From contig NZ_BAMS01000003.1 of NCBI RefSeq assembly GCF_000616095.1, positions 248,001 to 312,000 of the forward strand: DNA of 64,000 bases, in the 5' to 3' direction. This stretch comes from Sneathiella glossodoripedis JCM 23214 (GTDB lineage Bacteria > Pseudomonadota > Alphaproteobacteria > Sneathiellales > Sneathiellaceae). Positions within the stretch are counted from its first letter, which is position 1; each line of letters begins with the position of its first letter. The notes beneath the pieces were generated by a model. That model saw nothing but the letters and a program-made list of their open reading frames with translations. It made no database searches and was not told where the DNA came from. The translations under genes were made by a program, and so were the position numbers. This document shows, piece by piece, positions 18,980-28,487 of this stretch.

Positions 18980-19459
18980 ATGGCTATCCAGAAAACATTG
19001 GTCGCGGGTTCAATGGCTGTCATGTTGGTCCTCGGTGGCTGTGCATCCAATGAAGGCAATAGCAAGCAGACAGGCGGTGCGATAATTGGTGGTATCGGTG
19101 GTGCGTTGCTGGGTTCAGCTTTTGGAAAGGGAACAGGGCGGTTGGTAGCCGTTGGTGTCGGGACATTGGTTGGCGCCATGATTGGTCAGGAAGTCGGCAA
19201 GTCTCTTGATCGTGCAGATCGCGCCGCGATAGATCGTGCAGAAAGACGGGCAACGACAGCTCCGATTGGTGAAACCATTACTTGGGATAACCCCAAAAGT
19301 GGCAATAATGGATCCATTACCCCTGTTAGGGAAGGGAAGGATACCAGCGGAAGATACTGCCGCGAATTCCGCCAGACTATCGAGATTGGTGGCCGTTTGG
19401 AAGAAGGATATGGAACGGCCTGCCGTCAAGAAGATGGTTCGTGGCAAATTATGTCCTGA
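18980..19459 (+). CDS. RT0821/Lpp0805-type surface lipoprotein with glycine zipper
   Basis: The 159-residue protein has a lipoprotein signal peptide with lipobox VLGGC. A glycine-zipper region (GGAIIGGIGGALLGSAFGK, then VGTLVGAMIGQEVG) and a short charged helix (DRADRAAIDRAERR) follow. The C-terminal beta-rich domain has the REFRQTIEIGG...YGTACRQEDGSW motif. Relatives are outer-membrane or surface antigens of alphaproteobacteria with unknown biochemical role. ATG 18980 has an AAGAGG site 9 bases upstream. The pdxH / this gene / dnaJ-like / fabI order is a recurring alphaproteobacterial neighbourhood. Confidence 0.82.
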   Translation: MAIQKTLVAGSMAVMLVLGGCASNEGNSKQTGGAIIGGIGGALLGSAFGKGTGRLVAVGVGTLVGAMIGQEVGKSLDRADRAAIDRAERRATTAPIGETITWDNPKSGNNGSITPVREGKDTSGRYCREFRQTIEIGGRLEEGYGTACRQEDGSWQIMS

Positions 19460-19539
19460 TTTATCCGCGTTAGGTCTGTATTTTTGATCAGATTTCCCAT
19501 ACAAAGGAGTGAAGCAACTATACAAGACCGACGGGATAG

Positions 19540-21239
19540 ATGTTGAAACTGAATAATTTGCTGGCCAGCAGCGCTATCGCATTAACCTTGGCAATTTTAC
19601 CGGTTGGGTACACTCATGCCGGATTTGAAGAAGCAGTCAAAGCTTATGAGGCCGGGGATTATGAAACTGCGCTTAAAGAATGGATGATCCTCGCGCAGAA
19701 GAATGATCCTGCTGCAATGCGTAATATTGGCCATCTGTACCGCCGCGGCCTTGGTACCGAGCAAAGCTATGAAAAAGCGATGCATTGGTATAAGCGTGCA
19801 TCCAGTTTTGGTTTTGCGCGAGCTCAGGCGAATGTTGCATCCATGTATTTACGGGGGCAGGGTGTTGAACAGGATTATGTTCAGGCTGCTGACTGGTTTA
19901 CGAAAGCTGCCCGTAACGGACATGTTATTGCGCAGTATAATCTGGGCTTGATGTATGAGCATGGTAAAGGTGTTGAAAAAAGCGTTAGCAAGGCGCTAGC
20001 TGGTATAATCTGGCAGCAAAAGCTGGCCATCCCAAAGCGCTGGACAAATTGTCAGTCCTGGTTGCCAGTGATCCCGACGTCAAAGACATCTCTGCAGCGG
20101 ATCAGGCGTCTGCCGTTGCCGCTGAGGAGCCGCAACAAGATGTTAAGAGTGCTGACGCTGGGACTAACGGTACGAAAAAAATGACCGCAAAACCAGCAGA
20201 AGGTAAAACCGAAAAAGGGAATTCATCTGTAAGTGACGAAGTACAAAAAGTGACGTCGCCTGCTGTATCTGCAGCAGATGTGTCAACAAAAGCTGCAGAT
20301 ACAGCAGTCAAAAAACCTGTTACAAAATCAACTCCAGTACCGTCTTCTGAACCTCTCGCCAAAACGGCCACTCCAAAGAAAATTGACCCGTTTGCGGGTA
20401 GTGCAAATAACAATTTACTTGCTGGAGGGCAAAATAACACCCCGGCAGTGGAGACGAAAGGGGCGCCAACGGCATTTAACAGGCAACAAGCAAACACGGC
20501 TTCCGTAGCGACGAAAAGTGCAGATTCCACTGGCGGTGATTTAGCTAATAAGCCGCCGGTAGGGGTAAAATCGCAATCTATTCCGGACACGAAAGTTGTT
20601 GATACGCGATCTATCGCTTCGAAAGGAAGCGTATCGTCAGAGCAAACAACTTTAAAACCTTCTTTCGTAGAACCGGTTAATTCGGGTGCAGTGCAAGAAA
20701 GCGTTACTTCATCTGCACCAACCGAAGTGCCGATAGTAACGCCTTCTGCTGATGTTCCGCCAAAACCAGAGAGCAAAGGTTTCTTTGCATCGCTTAAGTC
20801 ACTTATTACTGGTGATGATGAGGAGGAAGTTTCATCCACCGCCGTTGCTGAACCGGCTACTGTCGCTGCGGCGCCAGCGTCAGCAATTGTTGCGCCTAAA
20901 CCCAAAAGTGAACTCAAACCGGTTGAAGTAGTTGTTCCAGGAGCTGGTTTAACAGTTGCGGAGCGACTTGAGATGGCAGAATTGTCCTTCTCTCTGGAGC
21001 AGTATCAGCAGGCTTTAAGCGTATGGGCTCCTTTGGCGCAGGAAGGCAATGCGGTCGCGCAGTACCATTTGGGCCAGATGTTTCATGAAGGTTATGCTGT
21101 TCCAGTTGATCGTGTGAAAGCTCATTACTGGTGGTCGCTTGCCAAACAAAATGGGTCATCAAAAGCTGCACAGTCTCTTGAACGATTGGAGGCAACACTT
21201 ACTTTTCTTGAGAAACAGCAGTTGCAGACTGTTAATTAA
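19540..21239 (+). pseudogene. Secreted Sel1/TPR-repeat protein, interrupted by one apparent -1 frameshift
   Basis: A signal peptide (MLKLNNLLASSAIALTLAILP) is followed by about four Sel1-like repeats (for example AMRNIGHLYRRGLGTEQSYEKA and AQYNLGLMYEHGKGVEKS). At about 20000 the frame breaks: one added base continues KALAWYNLAAKAGHPKALDKL, a proper Sel1 repeat. Then come about 280 residues of Ala/Ser/Thr/Pro/Lys-rich low-complexity linker, and a C-terminal Sel1 repeat (AQYHLGQMFHEGYAVPVDRVKAHYWW is split between key residues AQYHLGQMF and VKAHYWW). Restored length is 566 residues. Sel1 proteins scaffold envelope or signalling complexes; the partner is unknown. Confidence 0.75.
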
Positions 21240-21300
21240 AAGTACTGATTACTGCTTTATTTAGTTTTCGTTGGTTTTTACTTGGTTGGTAACTGATTAG

Positions 21301-22218
21301 ATGAAAGACTTGTATGCATCACTGGGTGTGAGTAAAGGCGCATCCCAAAGTGAGATAAAATCTGCCTACAGAAAACTGGCTAAAAAATATCATCCCGATG
21401 CGAATCCCGGTGATGATAAAGTTGCTGACCGTTTTAAAGAGGTTTCCGCTGCCTATAATATACTAGGTGATGAAACTTTGCGCGCAAAGTACGATCGCGG
21501 AGAAATTGACGAAAATGGTCAGGAGAAATTCGCGCATGGTTTCAGTGGAGGCGGTGCACGGCGTAGCTCTGGCGGATTTCATGAGGCGAGCGGAGGCTTT
21601 GCTGGTGCAGATGATCTTTTTTCTGAAATTTTTGGCAATTTTCGTCGTGGTGGCGCGCGCAGCAGAGCAACCAAGGGACGCGATCGTACATTTGCGATCG
21701 ATGTATCGTTTAAAGAAGCCGCTATTGGTGGAACGCGAAGATTGACGCTGGGCGAAGGTGGCAAAACCTTGGACGTTAAGATCCCGGCAGGCATAACTGA
21801 TGGAAAGCAAATTCGTCTCAAAGGTCAGGGGGAGCCGGGGATATCTGGTGGCCCAGCAGGTGATATTCTAATTAATGTCTCTGTCAAACCTGATGATCTT
21901 TTTCAGCGTGATGGCAGAAATATCATATTGGAGTTACCCGTTAGTGTGCCTGAAGCTGTCTTAGGAGCTAAAGTTGAAGTGCCCACTGTTGAGGGACTTG
22001 TCAATCTGAAGATTCCGGCAGGCTCCAACACGGGAACAACCCTACGTCTTAAAGGTAAAGGTGTTGGTGCTAAGGGAAGCTCGGACCGGGGTGACCAATT
22101 GGTCAGACTGAAAGTTGTTCTTCCGGAAAAACCGGATGCAGAGTTTCAGGACTGGATTTCAAAATGGTCTGAAGAACATCAATATGACGCGCGCTCCAAG
22201 TTTGGGCGCAAAGCATGA
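21301..22218 (+). CDS. DnaJ-like cochaperone without zinc finger (CbpA type)
   Basis: The 305-residue protein has an N-terminal J domain (about 3-68) with the KKYHPDANPG loop (HPD motif) that stimulates DnaK ATPase. A Gly/Phe-rich linker (about 75-120) follows, then two DnaJ C-terminal substrate-binding domains (FAIDVSFKEAAIGGTRRL, then PDDLFQRDGRNIILELPVSV and LRLKGKGV). The Cys-rich zinc finger of DnaJ is absent, so this is a type II CbpA-like cochaperone. The gene is followed after 95 bases by fabI on the same strand. Confidence 0.88.
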   Translation: MKDLYASLGVSKGASQSEIKSAYRKLAKKYHPDANPGDDKVADRFKEVSAAYNILGDETLRAKYDRGEIDENGQEKFAHGFSGGGARRSSGGFHEASGGFAGADDLFSEIFGNFRRGGARSRATKGRDRTFAIDVSFKEAAIGGTRRLTLGEGGKTLDVKIPAGITDGKQIRLKGQGEPGISGGPAGDILINVSVKPDDLFQRDGRNIILELPVSVPEAVLGAKVEVPTVEGLVNLKIPAGSNTGTTLRLKGKGVGAKGSSDRGDQLVRLKVVLPEKPDAEFQDWISKWSEEHQYDARSKFGRKA

Positions 22219-22313
22219 TACTTCATGTATATGCCTTTTGGTTTTGACTGAACTGTCCGGGCGCGATAAATAAAGTAAACACTGAGTTTTGAAAGAGTAA
22301 CGGGATCACGGGG

Positions 22314-23144
22314 ATGACTACAGGACAGACCGGTCTGATGAGCGGTAAGCGCGGGTTGATTATGGGTGTGGCCAACAACATGTCGCTTGCGTGGGGGATC
22401 ACCAAGGCATTGCACGCTCAAGGAGCCGAGATCGCTTTCACTTATCAAGGTGAAGCCCTTGAAAAACGGGTCAGGCCTCTGGCTGAAAGTCTTGGCTATG
22501 ACGTGTTAATGGAATGCGATGTCACTGACGAAGCTTCCATGGATGCTGTATTTGACGAACTTGAACAGAAGTGGGGCAAGATTGATTTTCTGGTTCATGC
22601 AATCGGATTTTCGGACAAGCGTGAGTTACGGGGAAATTACTCGGATACAAGCCGTGAAAACTTCCTGATGACCATGGATATATCCTGCTATTCTTTTACT
22701 GCAGTTGCCAAACGGGCTTCAAAGCTGATGACAGATGGTGGAAGCATGCTCACATTGACCTATTACGGCGCGGAACGTGTGATGCCGCACTATAATGTAA
22801 TGGGAGTGGCAAAGGCTGCATTGGAAGCATCCGTGAGGTATCTGGCAGCGGAGATGGGCGGTGATGGTATTCGTGTTAATGCACTTTCTGCAGGACCGAT
22901 TAAAACCCTTGCTGCATCCGGTATCGGTGATTTCAGATATATTCTGAAATGGAATGAGTATAATGCGCCGCTAAAACGTAACGTTACGATTGATGATGTG
23001 GGGGGATCGGCCCTTTACCTTTTGAGCGACTTAAGCTCTGGGGTTACGGGAGAGACGCATCATGTGGATTCCGGTTATCATGTAGTCGGTATGAAGCGCG
23101 AAGACGCTCCGGATGTGCCAGCACCACGAATAGAAAAAAGTTAA
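22314..23144 (+). CDS. fabI: Enoyl-[acyl-carrier-protein] reductase (NADH)
   Basis: Final reduction step of the type II fatty-acid elongation cycle. The 276-residue SDR-fold protein has the FabI-type nucleotide motif [12 protein letters not shown], the [12 protein letters not shown] strand, and the catalytic Tyr-x6-Lys pair in the segment [13 protein letters not shown]...GVAKAALE. The late motif [12 protein letters not shown] follows, with [11 protein letters not shown] at the C-terminus. FabI is the target of triclosan-type inhibitors. It is 17 bases upstream of aroC on the same strand, an arrangement common in alphaproteobacteria. Confidence 0.95.
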   Translation: MTTGQTGLMSGKRGLIMGVANNMSLAWGITKALHAQGAEIAFTYQGEALEKRVRPLAESLGYDVLMECDVTDEASMDAVFDELEQKWGKIDFLVHAIGFSDKRELRGNYSDTSRENFLMTMDISCYSFTAVAKRASKLMTDGGSMLTLTYYGAERVMPHYNVMGVAKAALEASVRYLAAEMGGDGIRVNALSAGPIKTLAASGIGDFRYILKWNEYNAPLKRNVTIDDVGGSALYLLSDLSSGVTGETHHVDSGYHVVGMKREDAPDVPAPRIEKS

Positions 23145-23161
23145 ATCAGGCGGCAGACCTT

Positions 23162-24241
23162 ATGTCATATAACAGTTTTGGTCATATGTTTCGGGTTACA
23201 ACCTGGGGTGAAAGTCACGGCCCGGCCCTTGGGTGTGTCATTGATGGTTGCCCGTCGTTGATCGAAATCAGTGAAGCAGAAATACAGACTTATTTGGATC
23301 GCAGAAAACCGGGACAGAACCGCTTTACAACACAGCGCCGTGAACCGGACGCAGTTAAAATTCTGTCTGGTACTTTTGAAGGAAAAACGACAGGTACACC
23401 GATCAGTCTGATGATTGAAAATGTGGATCAGCGGTCCAAGGATTATGGTGACATTGCCGAGAAATTTCGACCCGGTCATGCAGATTTTACGTATCAGAAT
23501 AAATACGGTATCCGCGATTACCGAGGCGGCGGCAGATCCAGTGCTCGTGAGACAGCGGCTAGGGTAGCCGCGGGCGCGATAGCTCGCAAAGTGCTGGGCG
23601 ATGATGTAAAAATTAAAGGCTATCTCACTCAAATTGGTGAGCACAAGATTGATTATTCTCGCTTTGACGCGTCGCAGATCGATCAAAACCCCTTTTGGGG
23701 ACCAGATCCGAAAATGGTGGATGTCTGGGCAGAATATCTTGATGGTATCCGTAAGAGTGGGTCTTCAGTAGGCGCAGTAATTGAGGTTGTCGCTTCAGGC
23801 GTGCCCGCAGGTCTCGGCGCGCCAATTTATGGAAAACTGGATTCAGATTTGGCCGGTGCCATGATGACGATCAATGCAGTTAAAGGGGTGGAAATTGGCG
23901 AAGGCTTTTCAGCGGCCGCTTTGACAGGGGAAACCAATGCTGATGAAATGTTCAGCGGGAATGAGCAAGGCCCACGATTTGCGAGTAATCATGCAGGCGG
24001 TATTTTGGGAGGAATTTCGACTGGGCAGGATATTGTGGTGCGATTTGCAGTCAAACCAACCTCATCGATCCTGAAACCTAGAGCGACCATAACCAAATCC
24101 GGTGAGCAGACTGAAATCGTTACTAAAGGTCGTCACGATCCTTGCGTGGGTATTCGTGCTGTGCCTGTTGGTGAAGCTATGATGGCATGTGTTTTGGCCG
24201 ATCATTTGTTACGCCACAGAGGACAGCAGGGCATTTTCTGA
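23162..24241 (+). CDS. aroC: Chorismate synthase
   Basis: Last step of the shikimate pathway: trans-elimination of phosphate from EPSP using reduced FMN. The 359-residue protein is complete and carries all three signatures: [16 protein letters not shown], the [18 protein letters not shown] region and [17 protein letters not shown]. It starts at ATG 23162, shortly after the fabI stop, and is probably cotranscribed with fabI. Confidence 0.95.
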   Translation: MSYNSFGHMFRVTTWGESHGPALGCVIDGCPSLIEISEAEIQTYLDRRKPGQNRFTTQRREPDAVKILSGTFEGKTTGTPISLMIENVDQRSKDYGDIAEKFRPGHADFTYQNKYGIRDYRGGGRSSARETAARVAAGAIARKVLGDDVKIKGYLTQIGEHKIDYSRFDASQIDQNPFWGPDPKMVDVWAEYLDGIRKSGSSVGAVIEVVASGVPAGLGAPIYGKLDSDLAGAMMTINAVKGVEIGEGFSAAALTGETNADEMFSGNEQGPRFASNHAGGILGGISTGQDIVVRFAVKPTSSILKPRATITKSGEQTEIVTKGRHDPCVGIRAVPVGEAMMACVLADHLLRHRGQQGIF

Positions 24242-24363
24242 AAAATTTAGATATAATTTTACCGCTCGTTAACCTGAAGTTAAGGGCCTGTAAATAAGAT
24301 GAAGCTGTTATTTTAGGCTTTAGAATGAAGCCTTACCCTCTTAAAAAGAGAAAGGTACAGCTT

Positions 24364-25128
24364 ATGTCTGACTTGATAGCGGGGTTTTCCGCCTCGTCTT
24401 CCTATAGCTCTCTGGCTTCGGCGACTAGTTATAGTAATCCCTACAGGGGAATTTCCCACACCTCGACCTCGCTAGCTCAGGAGGCTTCATTTAGCTTTGA
24501 TGCAGTTATCGCAGAAAGTCACAGTAATCCCATCGTCTCATTGCCATTTGAGGAGGGTGAAAAGGATGCGGATGACATGCTGGACATGCTCGCAGAAAAG
24601 CTGGAGGGGTTCCTGGAGCCATTTGGGCACAAAGGTGAAGAACTTGCTGAGATAATTAATACGGCTCTGGAGTCACTAGCTGATCTTGTGAGTGATACCT
24701 CGGTGGATCAGGCATCACTGTCAATCGATATTCGATTGGCACGTGTTGAAGAAACCTATAGTTCAGGCTCACTCGGGAGTGCCGGGGTTTTCAGTGGTTT
24801 TGCACTGGAAGTCAGTGTCGCGACCGAAACAGTTGATTACGATCCAAACCGGGCGACCGTCATAAATACGGCTGGATCGACGGTTGAATTTACCCAGACC
24901 CAAATGATCGAAGGGCATAAATATGGTGTTTTCCGACGAGAGGCACCTGCTGTAAATAGTTTTGCTGAGAAAAACAGTGAGGCTATGGAGCAGGCTAAGG
25001 AAATTATCGAATTTCTAAAGGAAACACGTAAACAGCTTAAAGCCTTTACTCATGACGAAGAGCGTGGATATCGTCTTCAGTTGGGGCACATGATGAAGGA
25101 TTTTCATCATCATCGTGTAAGCGCTTAA
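24364..25128 (+). CDS. Hypothetical protein with Ser/Tyr-rich N-terminus
   Basis: The 254-residue protein is not recognised. The first 60 residues are rich in Ser, Tyr and Ala with no signal peptide. Then comes an acidic helical segment (EEGEKDADDMLDMLAEKLEG; residues about 65-110), a beta-rich central region (LSIDIRLARVEETYS; GFALEVSVATETV) and a C-terminal helix ending in HHHRVSA. The overall impression is of a cytoplasmic or surface-filament-associated protein, but nothing supports a function. ATG 24364 has an AAGG site; 24325 is an alternative without one. A strong inverted repeat follows. Confidence 0.6.
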   Translation: MSDLIAGFSASSSYSSLASATSYSNPYRGISHTSTSLAQEASFSFDAVIAESHSNPIVSLPFEEGEKDADDMLDMLAEKLEGFLEPFGHKGEELAEIINTALESLADLVSDTSVDQASLSIDIRLARVEETYSSGSLGSAGVFSGFALEVSVATETVDYDPNRATVINTAGSTVEFTQTQMIEGHKYGVFRREAPAVNSFAEKNSEAMEQAKEIIEFLKETRKQLKAFTHDEERGYRLQLGHMMKDFHHHRVSA

Positions 25129-25140
25129 GCATCACTTTAT

Positions 25141-25172
25141 TTGAGGAGGCAAAAGTTTCTTCGCCTCCTCAA
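25141..25172. terminator. Inverted repeat between convergent genes
   Basis: TTGAGGAGGC (25141-25150) and GCCTCCTCAA (25163-25172) form a 10-bp perfect stem with a 12-base loop, between the hypothetical protein and the convergent beta-barrel gene. There is no long T-tail on either side, so it may be a weak bidirectional terminator or an mRNA-end stabilising hairpin. Confidence 0.55.
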
Positions 25173-25188
25173 CGATCTGCTTTGAAAA

Positions 25189-26150
25189 CTAAAATTGGAA
25201 ATTAATGCTAATACGGGCACCTGCGGAATATGATAATCCGTCAGTGCTGATTTTGGCTTCATCTCCAGAAAATTCTGGCATATCAATATATGGCGTTCCA
25301 GAAGTAGCGGAGCCGTAGAGATCTACGCCAAAGGAGACATTTTCAATCTGTTTCACAATGCCGACTTCAAGCTTTCCTTCATAAACAATTGATGTCTTTG
25401 AATCCCTGACTGTCAGTCTGTCGGCGAAGGAGGAAATTGCACTATCTTTGTCCTGAATGACGCGCATGTCGGTGTCTGCACCCATTATTTTGGCAGATGG
25501 CTTAAATCCAAAACTCCAGCCGTTGTAATTTGGGGACTGAATATTAAGGGAAACTTGTGCACCATACATGTGCGATTCTAAATCTCCGTCAAAAACATTG
25601 CGTCTGGTCGATACATCAAAATCACTATCCTGATCATATTCCTGTTCGAAATAACGACCAACTAAACCAATTTCAGGGAATAGCGACCAAGAATCTGCGG
25701 GTGCCTTTGTGAAACCCTTGAAGCTAAGGTTTAGGTCAGCAAGCTCATAATCGTTTGTTGAATACCATGTCGCGTCAACCCAGCGGCTACCGACGGTACC
25801 ATCTACCGCCAACAGGCTGTTTGCGTTAGTACCTGTAATACGGTCAGATGCGCTTGAGGAGCCTTTGAAATATCCAAAATCCAATGACAACATTGATTTT
25901 GCCCAAAAATGCCATTGCTGAAAACACTGTCACTGGGTAGAGCGTAAGAAATTCCTGCGTTGCCGCCAATCAGGAGAGTTGACTTATCTGTGGATGTTTT
26001 AGTTGGCGCTAAGTAATCGACAGCATAAGTGGTTGCTTGATTCCACTGATGATGAACACCCGTATCAAGAGAAAATGTAAATTTTTCCTCAGCCGTGGCA
26101 TTTAGAGAGAAAACGGCAAACAATGAAACAATGGCAAGGTTTTTATACAC
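25189..26150 (-). pseudogene. Outer-membrane beta-barrel protein, interrupted by one apparent -1 frameshift
   Basis: GTG 26150 (GGAG site) opens a signal peptide (MYKNLAIVSLFAVFSLNATAEE), followed by alternating beta-strand sequence. At the T-run on the minus strand (plus positions 25905-25909) the frame is lost. Adding one T continues SNGIFWAKSMLSLDFGYFKG and runs to a terminal Phe (ARISINFQF), the C-terminal signature recognised by the BAM machinery. Restored length is 320 residues. The family is not identified; the strand pattern and final aromatic residue support an outer-membrane barrel or porin-like protein. Confidence 0.65.
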
Positions 26151-26356
26151 TACAAACTCCGAAAGCTACTGATCCTGATTTCAGTTTTTAAGAAACCAAG
26201 GCGGATAATTTCAACTAAAAGTTAGCGGGCAATGTATTTAAAATTTGTTTGATATACAACAAATTTATGGATATTTTTTTATTTTTTGAGTATTAGTTTT
26301 ACATACTTTTTTTAATTCTAAAAAATACTTATATTGATAAGTGTCGTTTCAGCTGA

Positions 26357-27250
26357 TTATAAGCCTCGTCTGGCTTCTTCTCGTATTAACCTGGCAAGCA
26401 GCTCAACACCAGGTCCAGCATTTTCCCCCTTTGATGTAACCAGATACAGCGTGGCTGCACGGGCAAGCTCACCTTCTGTTTGAATTTGTTTTATCTGATG
26501 GTCTGGGCAACTCGTTTTAAGGAAATGTTCGGGCATCCAACAGAAACCATCTCCTGATAAGAGGATCTCACGCGCATGATAGAAGTCACTAACCGTCCAT
26601 CTTTTTTCTGCCCGCAGCCATCCCGTGGGCATTTTGCGTGCCACTGTGCCAGTATCCTTAATTACGATCTGTAAATGCTCAATTAAGTCCCGTTGTGTTG
26701 CCGGTTGCGCCATTTTGTTAAGTGGGTGATCCTTATGGGCGAAAGGCAATAAGGTGACTGTTAAAAGCGGTGTTCCAATAAAGCCCGATGGTACAATGGG
26801 TGTGATCACAATATCTGCCTCAGCAGTTTCAATCATCTCCATTGCGCCAGAAAGGACGACGTCCAGTATTCGAAGCCGCGTGATATGATTTGTTTTATGA
26901 AAATGCTTTAATGCCGGTTGTAGCAGGGATTTTGGGAAAATGTTTTCGACAGCGACAGTAATTTCGCTTTCCCATCCGCGAGAGAGTTTAACTGCAAGTT
27001 CCTCGATTTCCAGAGATTCCTGCAACAATCGTTTGGCTCTTCGGTGGATGACTTCACCGATTTTTGTCAATACCGGGGTTTTGCCATCGATGACCAGAAG
27101 ATCAACCCCCAACTGTTGCTGTATTTTGGCAACCGCATGATGTAGTGAAGAATGACTGCGGTTCAGCGCTTTCGCCGCTTTATAATATCCCCCGTGCTCA
27201 ATTACAGCGTCAAAAATTGCCCATTGGGATAGTGATATGCGTCCGATCAT
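26357..27250 (-). CDS. LysR-family transcriptional regulator
   Basis: The 297-residue regulator has an N-terminal winged HTH (about 1-62: WAIFDAVIEHGGYYKAAKALNRSH is the helix-turn-helix region, then IQQQLGVDLL) and a periplasmic-binding-like effector domain (about 90-290). The first helix begins LSQWAIFDAVIE instead of the more usual LRYF form. It is divergent from the DoxX gene across 109 AT-rich bases, the classical LysR arrangement in which the regulator controls the neighbour. The inducer is not known. Confidence 0.88.
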   Translation of the reverse strand: MIGRISLSQWAIFDAVIEHGGYYKAAKALNRSHSSLHHAVAKIQQQLGVDLLVIDGKTPVLTKIGEVIHRRAKRLLQESLEIEELAVKLSRGWESEITVAVENIFPKSLLQPALKHFHKTNHITRLRILDVVLSGAMEMIETAEADIVITPIVPSGFIGTPLLTVTLLPFAHKDHPLNKMAQPATQRDLIEHLQIVIKDTGTVARKMPTGWLRAEKRWTVSDFYHAREILLSGDGFCWMPEHFLKTSCPDHQIKQIQTEGELARAATLYLVTSKGENAGPGVELLARLIREEARRGL

Positions 27251-27359
27251 CGTATTATGTCTATAAATTAGAATATATTAGTCGAAATTTAACAATTTTA
27301 TTCTGAAAAAGTAAATTTAAATTCAGATCACACGTAATTATTATCGAAGGTGAATTGGG

Positions 27360-27770
27360 ATGACTGACAAACTCGTACCCGTATCTGAAGTTCTTGGCCG
27401 GATTTTATTAGCGGCTTTGTTTATTCCCGCAGGTTTTTCAAAGATCAGCGGATATGAGGGCACTCAGGGCTATATGGAGGCCATGGGCGTACCCGGCATG
27501 TTACTACCACTTGTTATTCTATTTGAAATTGGAGGTGGTTTGTTACTTATCGCAGGCTATCAAACGCGCTTGATTGCGGCGGCACTTGCAGGCTTTTGTG
27601 TTGTTTCTGGATTTATTTTTCACTTTCAACCCGCTGATCAAATTCAGATGATCCTGTTTATGAAAAACATTGCTATTGCTGGTGGTTTTTTGTTGCTCGT
27701 TGCCCATGGTGCCGGTGATTATAGTTTGGATGTTAAATTAAAACATCGCAAATTCCCTCTACAAGCATAA
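27360..27770 (+). CDS. DoxX-family membrane protein
   Basis: The 136-residue integral membrane protein has four predicted transmembrane helices: LGRILLAALFIPAGFSKI, MLLPLVILFEIGGGLLLIAG, LIAAALAGFCVVSGFIFH and KNIAIAGGFLLLVAHG. This pattern and the RILLAALFIPAGFSKI start are typical of DoxX/YphA proteins. Several DoxX relatives are linked to quinone or redox stress, but the role here is unknown. The divergent LysR gene probably regulates it. A terminator follows. Confidence 0.85.
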   Translation: MTDKLVPVSEVLGRILLAALFIPAGFSKISGYEGTQGYMEAMGVPGMLLPLVILFEIGGGLLLIAGYQTRLIAAALAGFCVVSGFIFHFQPADQIQMILFMKNIAIAGGFLLLVAHGAGDYSLDVKLKHRKFPLQA

Positions 27771-27792
27771 TCACTAGGCTTCAGGAAAACAG

Positions 27793-27821
27793 GGCCGAAC
27801 TGTTTAGGTGCCGGCCTTTTT
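27793..27821 (+). terminator. Rho-independent terminator after doxX-like gene
   Basis: Stem GGCCG (27793-27797) pairs with CGGCC (27812-27816), and TTTTT follows directly. Confidence 0.7.
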
Positions 27822-27935
27822 ATGTGAATTTTAAATGGAAAGAAGGTTCTTTATTTTCAACTCTAAATAAATTAGACTAATCTAATTAGGTTGCTTTGCC
27901 GGTTTGCAGGAAATTCAATCGGGGGATTTAGTCCC

Positions 27936-28487
27936 ATGATGACGGTAAAGTATCAATATAACCTTGTTCCCGTATCTCAGAAAAGTGCAGAGAAGCAGAA
28001 TAATGCCGCCTCAATACTTAAAGAGTTGGGGATCAAATTTTATGACAAGGTGATCCTGGCAGCATTGGTTTTTGCTGTGTTATATCCGTTGCAGCAAATT
28101 CAGTATGAAAACAATCTGGAAATTGAATCGCGTGCCCGTCTCGCTGAGGCGAAGACGACATTCCTGTATGAAAATCTGACCCAGCTTTCCCAAAGTATCA
28201 GTCGTCTGACCGAGATTGCTCAAAGTAATCGAAATGCGGGAACTGACAAAATCAATGAAACCAGAACTGAGCGTATGACTGAGCTTGCACGTGCGATGGC
28301 GTCTTTAGTGTCTGTCAGGACTTTAACCGGGCTGAAGGACAGCAGTTCAGATGCTCTGATCAAAGCGTTGGAGGATTATCGAAATATTTCGAAATTCACG
28401 GACGCAGAAGTAATGCAGATACAAGTCGCCATGAACGGCAATTCCGTAAAATTTATAGAGACGGTGATCCAAAATGCAGAAATGTAA
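27936..28487 (+). CDS. Hypothetical single-pass membrane protein with helical domain
   Basis: A start at ATG 27936 (GGGGGA site 9 bases upstream) gives 183 residues. About 45 residues of polar N-terminus precede one membrane helix (VILAALVFAVLYPLQQI). The remaining 115 residues are charged and helical (NLEIESRARLAEAKTTFLYENL..., ...INETRTERMTELARAMASL), likely a coiled coil. I do not recognise a family. Its end overlaps the start of the next gene by 14 bases, so the two are probably translated as a pair. Confidence 0.6.
   Translation: MMTVKYQYNLVPVSQKSAEKQNNAASILKELGIKFYDKVILAALVFAVLYPLQQIQYENNLEIESRARLAEAKTTFLYENLTQLSQSISRLTEIAQSNRNAGTDKINETRTERMTELARAMASLVSVRTLTGLKDSSSDALIKALEDYRNISKFTDAEVMQIQVAMNGNSVKFIETVIQNAEM

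Noticed and set aside
20102-20917. 271-codon minus-strand frame over the Sel1-protein linker
   Set aside because: Low-complexity Ala/Ser/Thr/Pro coding DNA produces open antisense frames; the plus-strand frame is continuous with Sel1 repeats at both ends.
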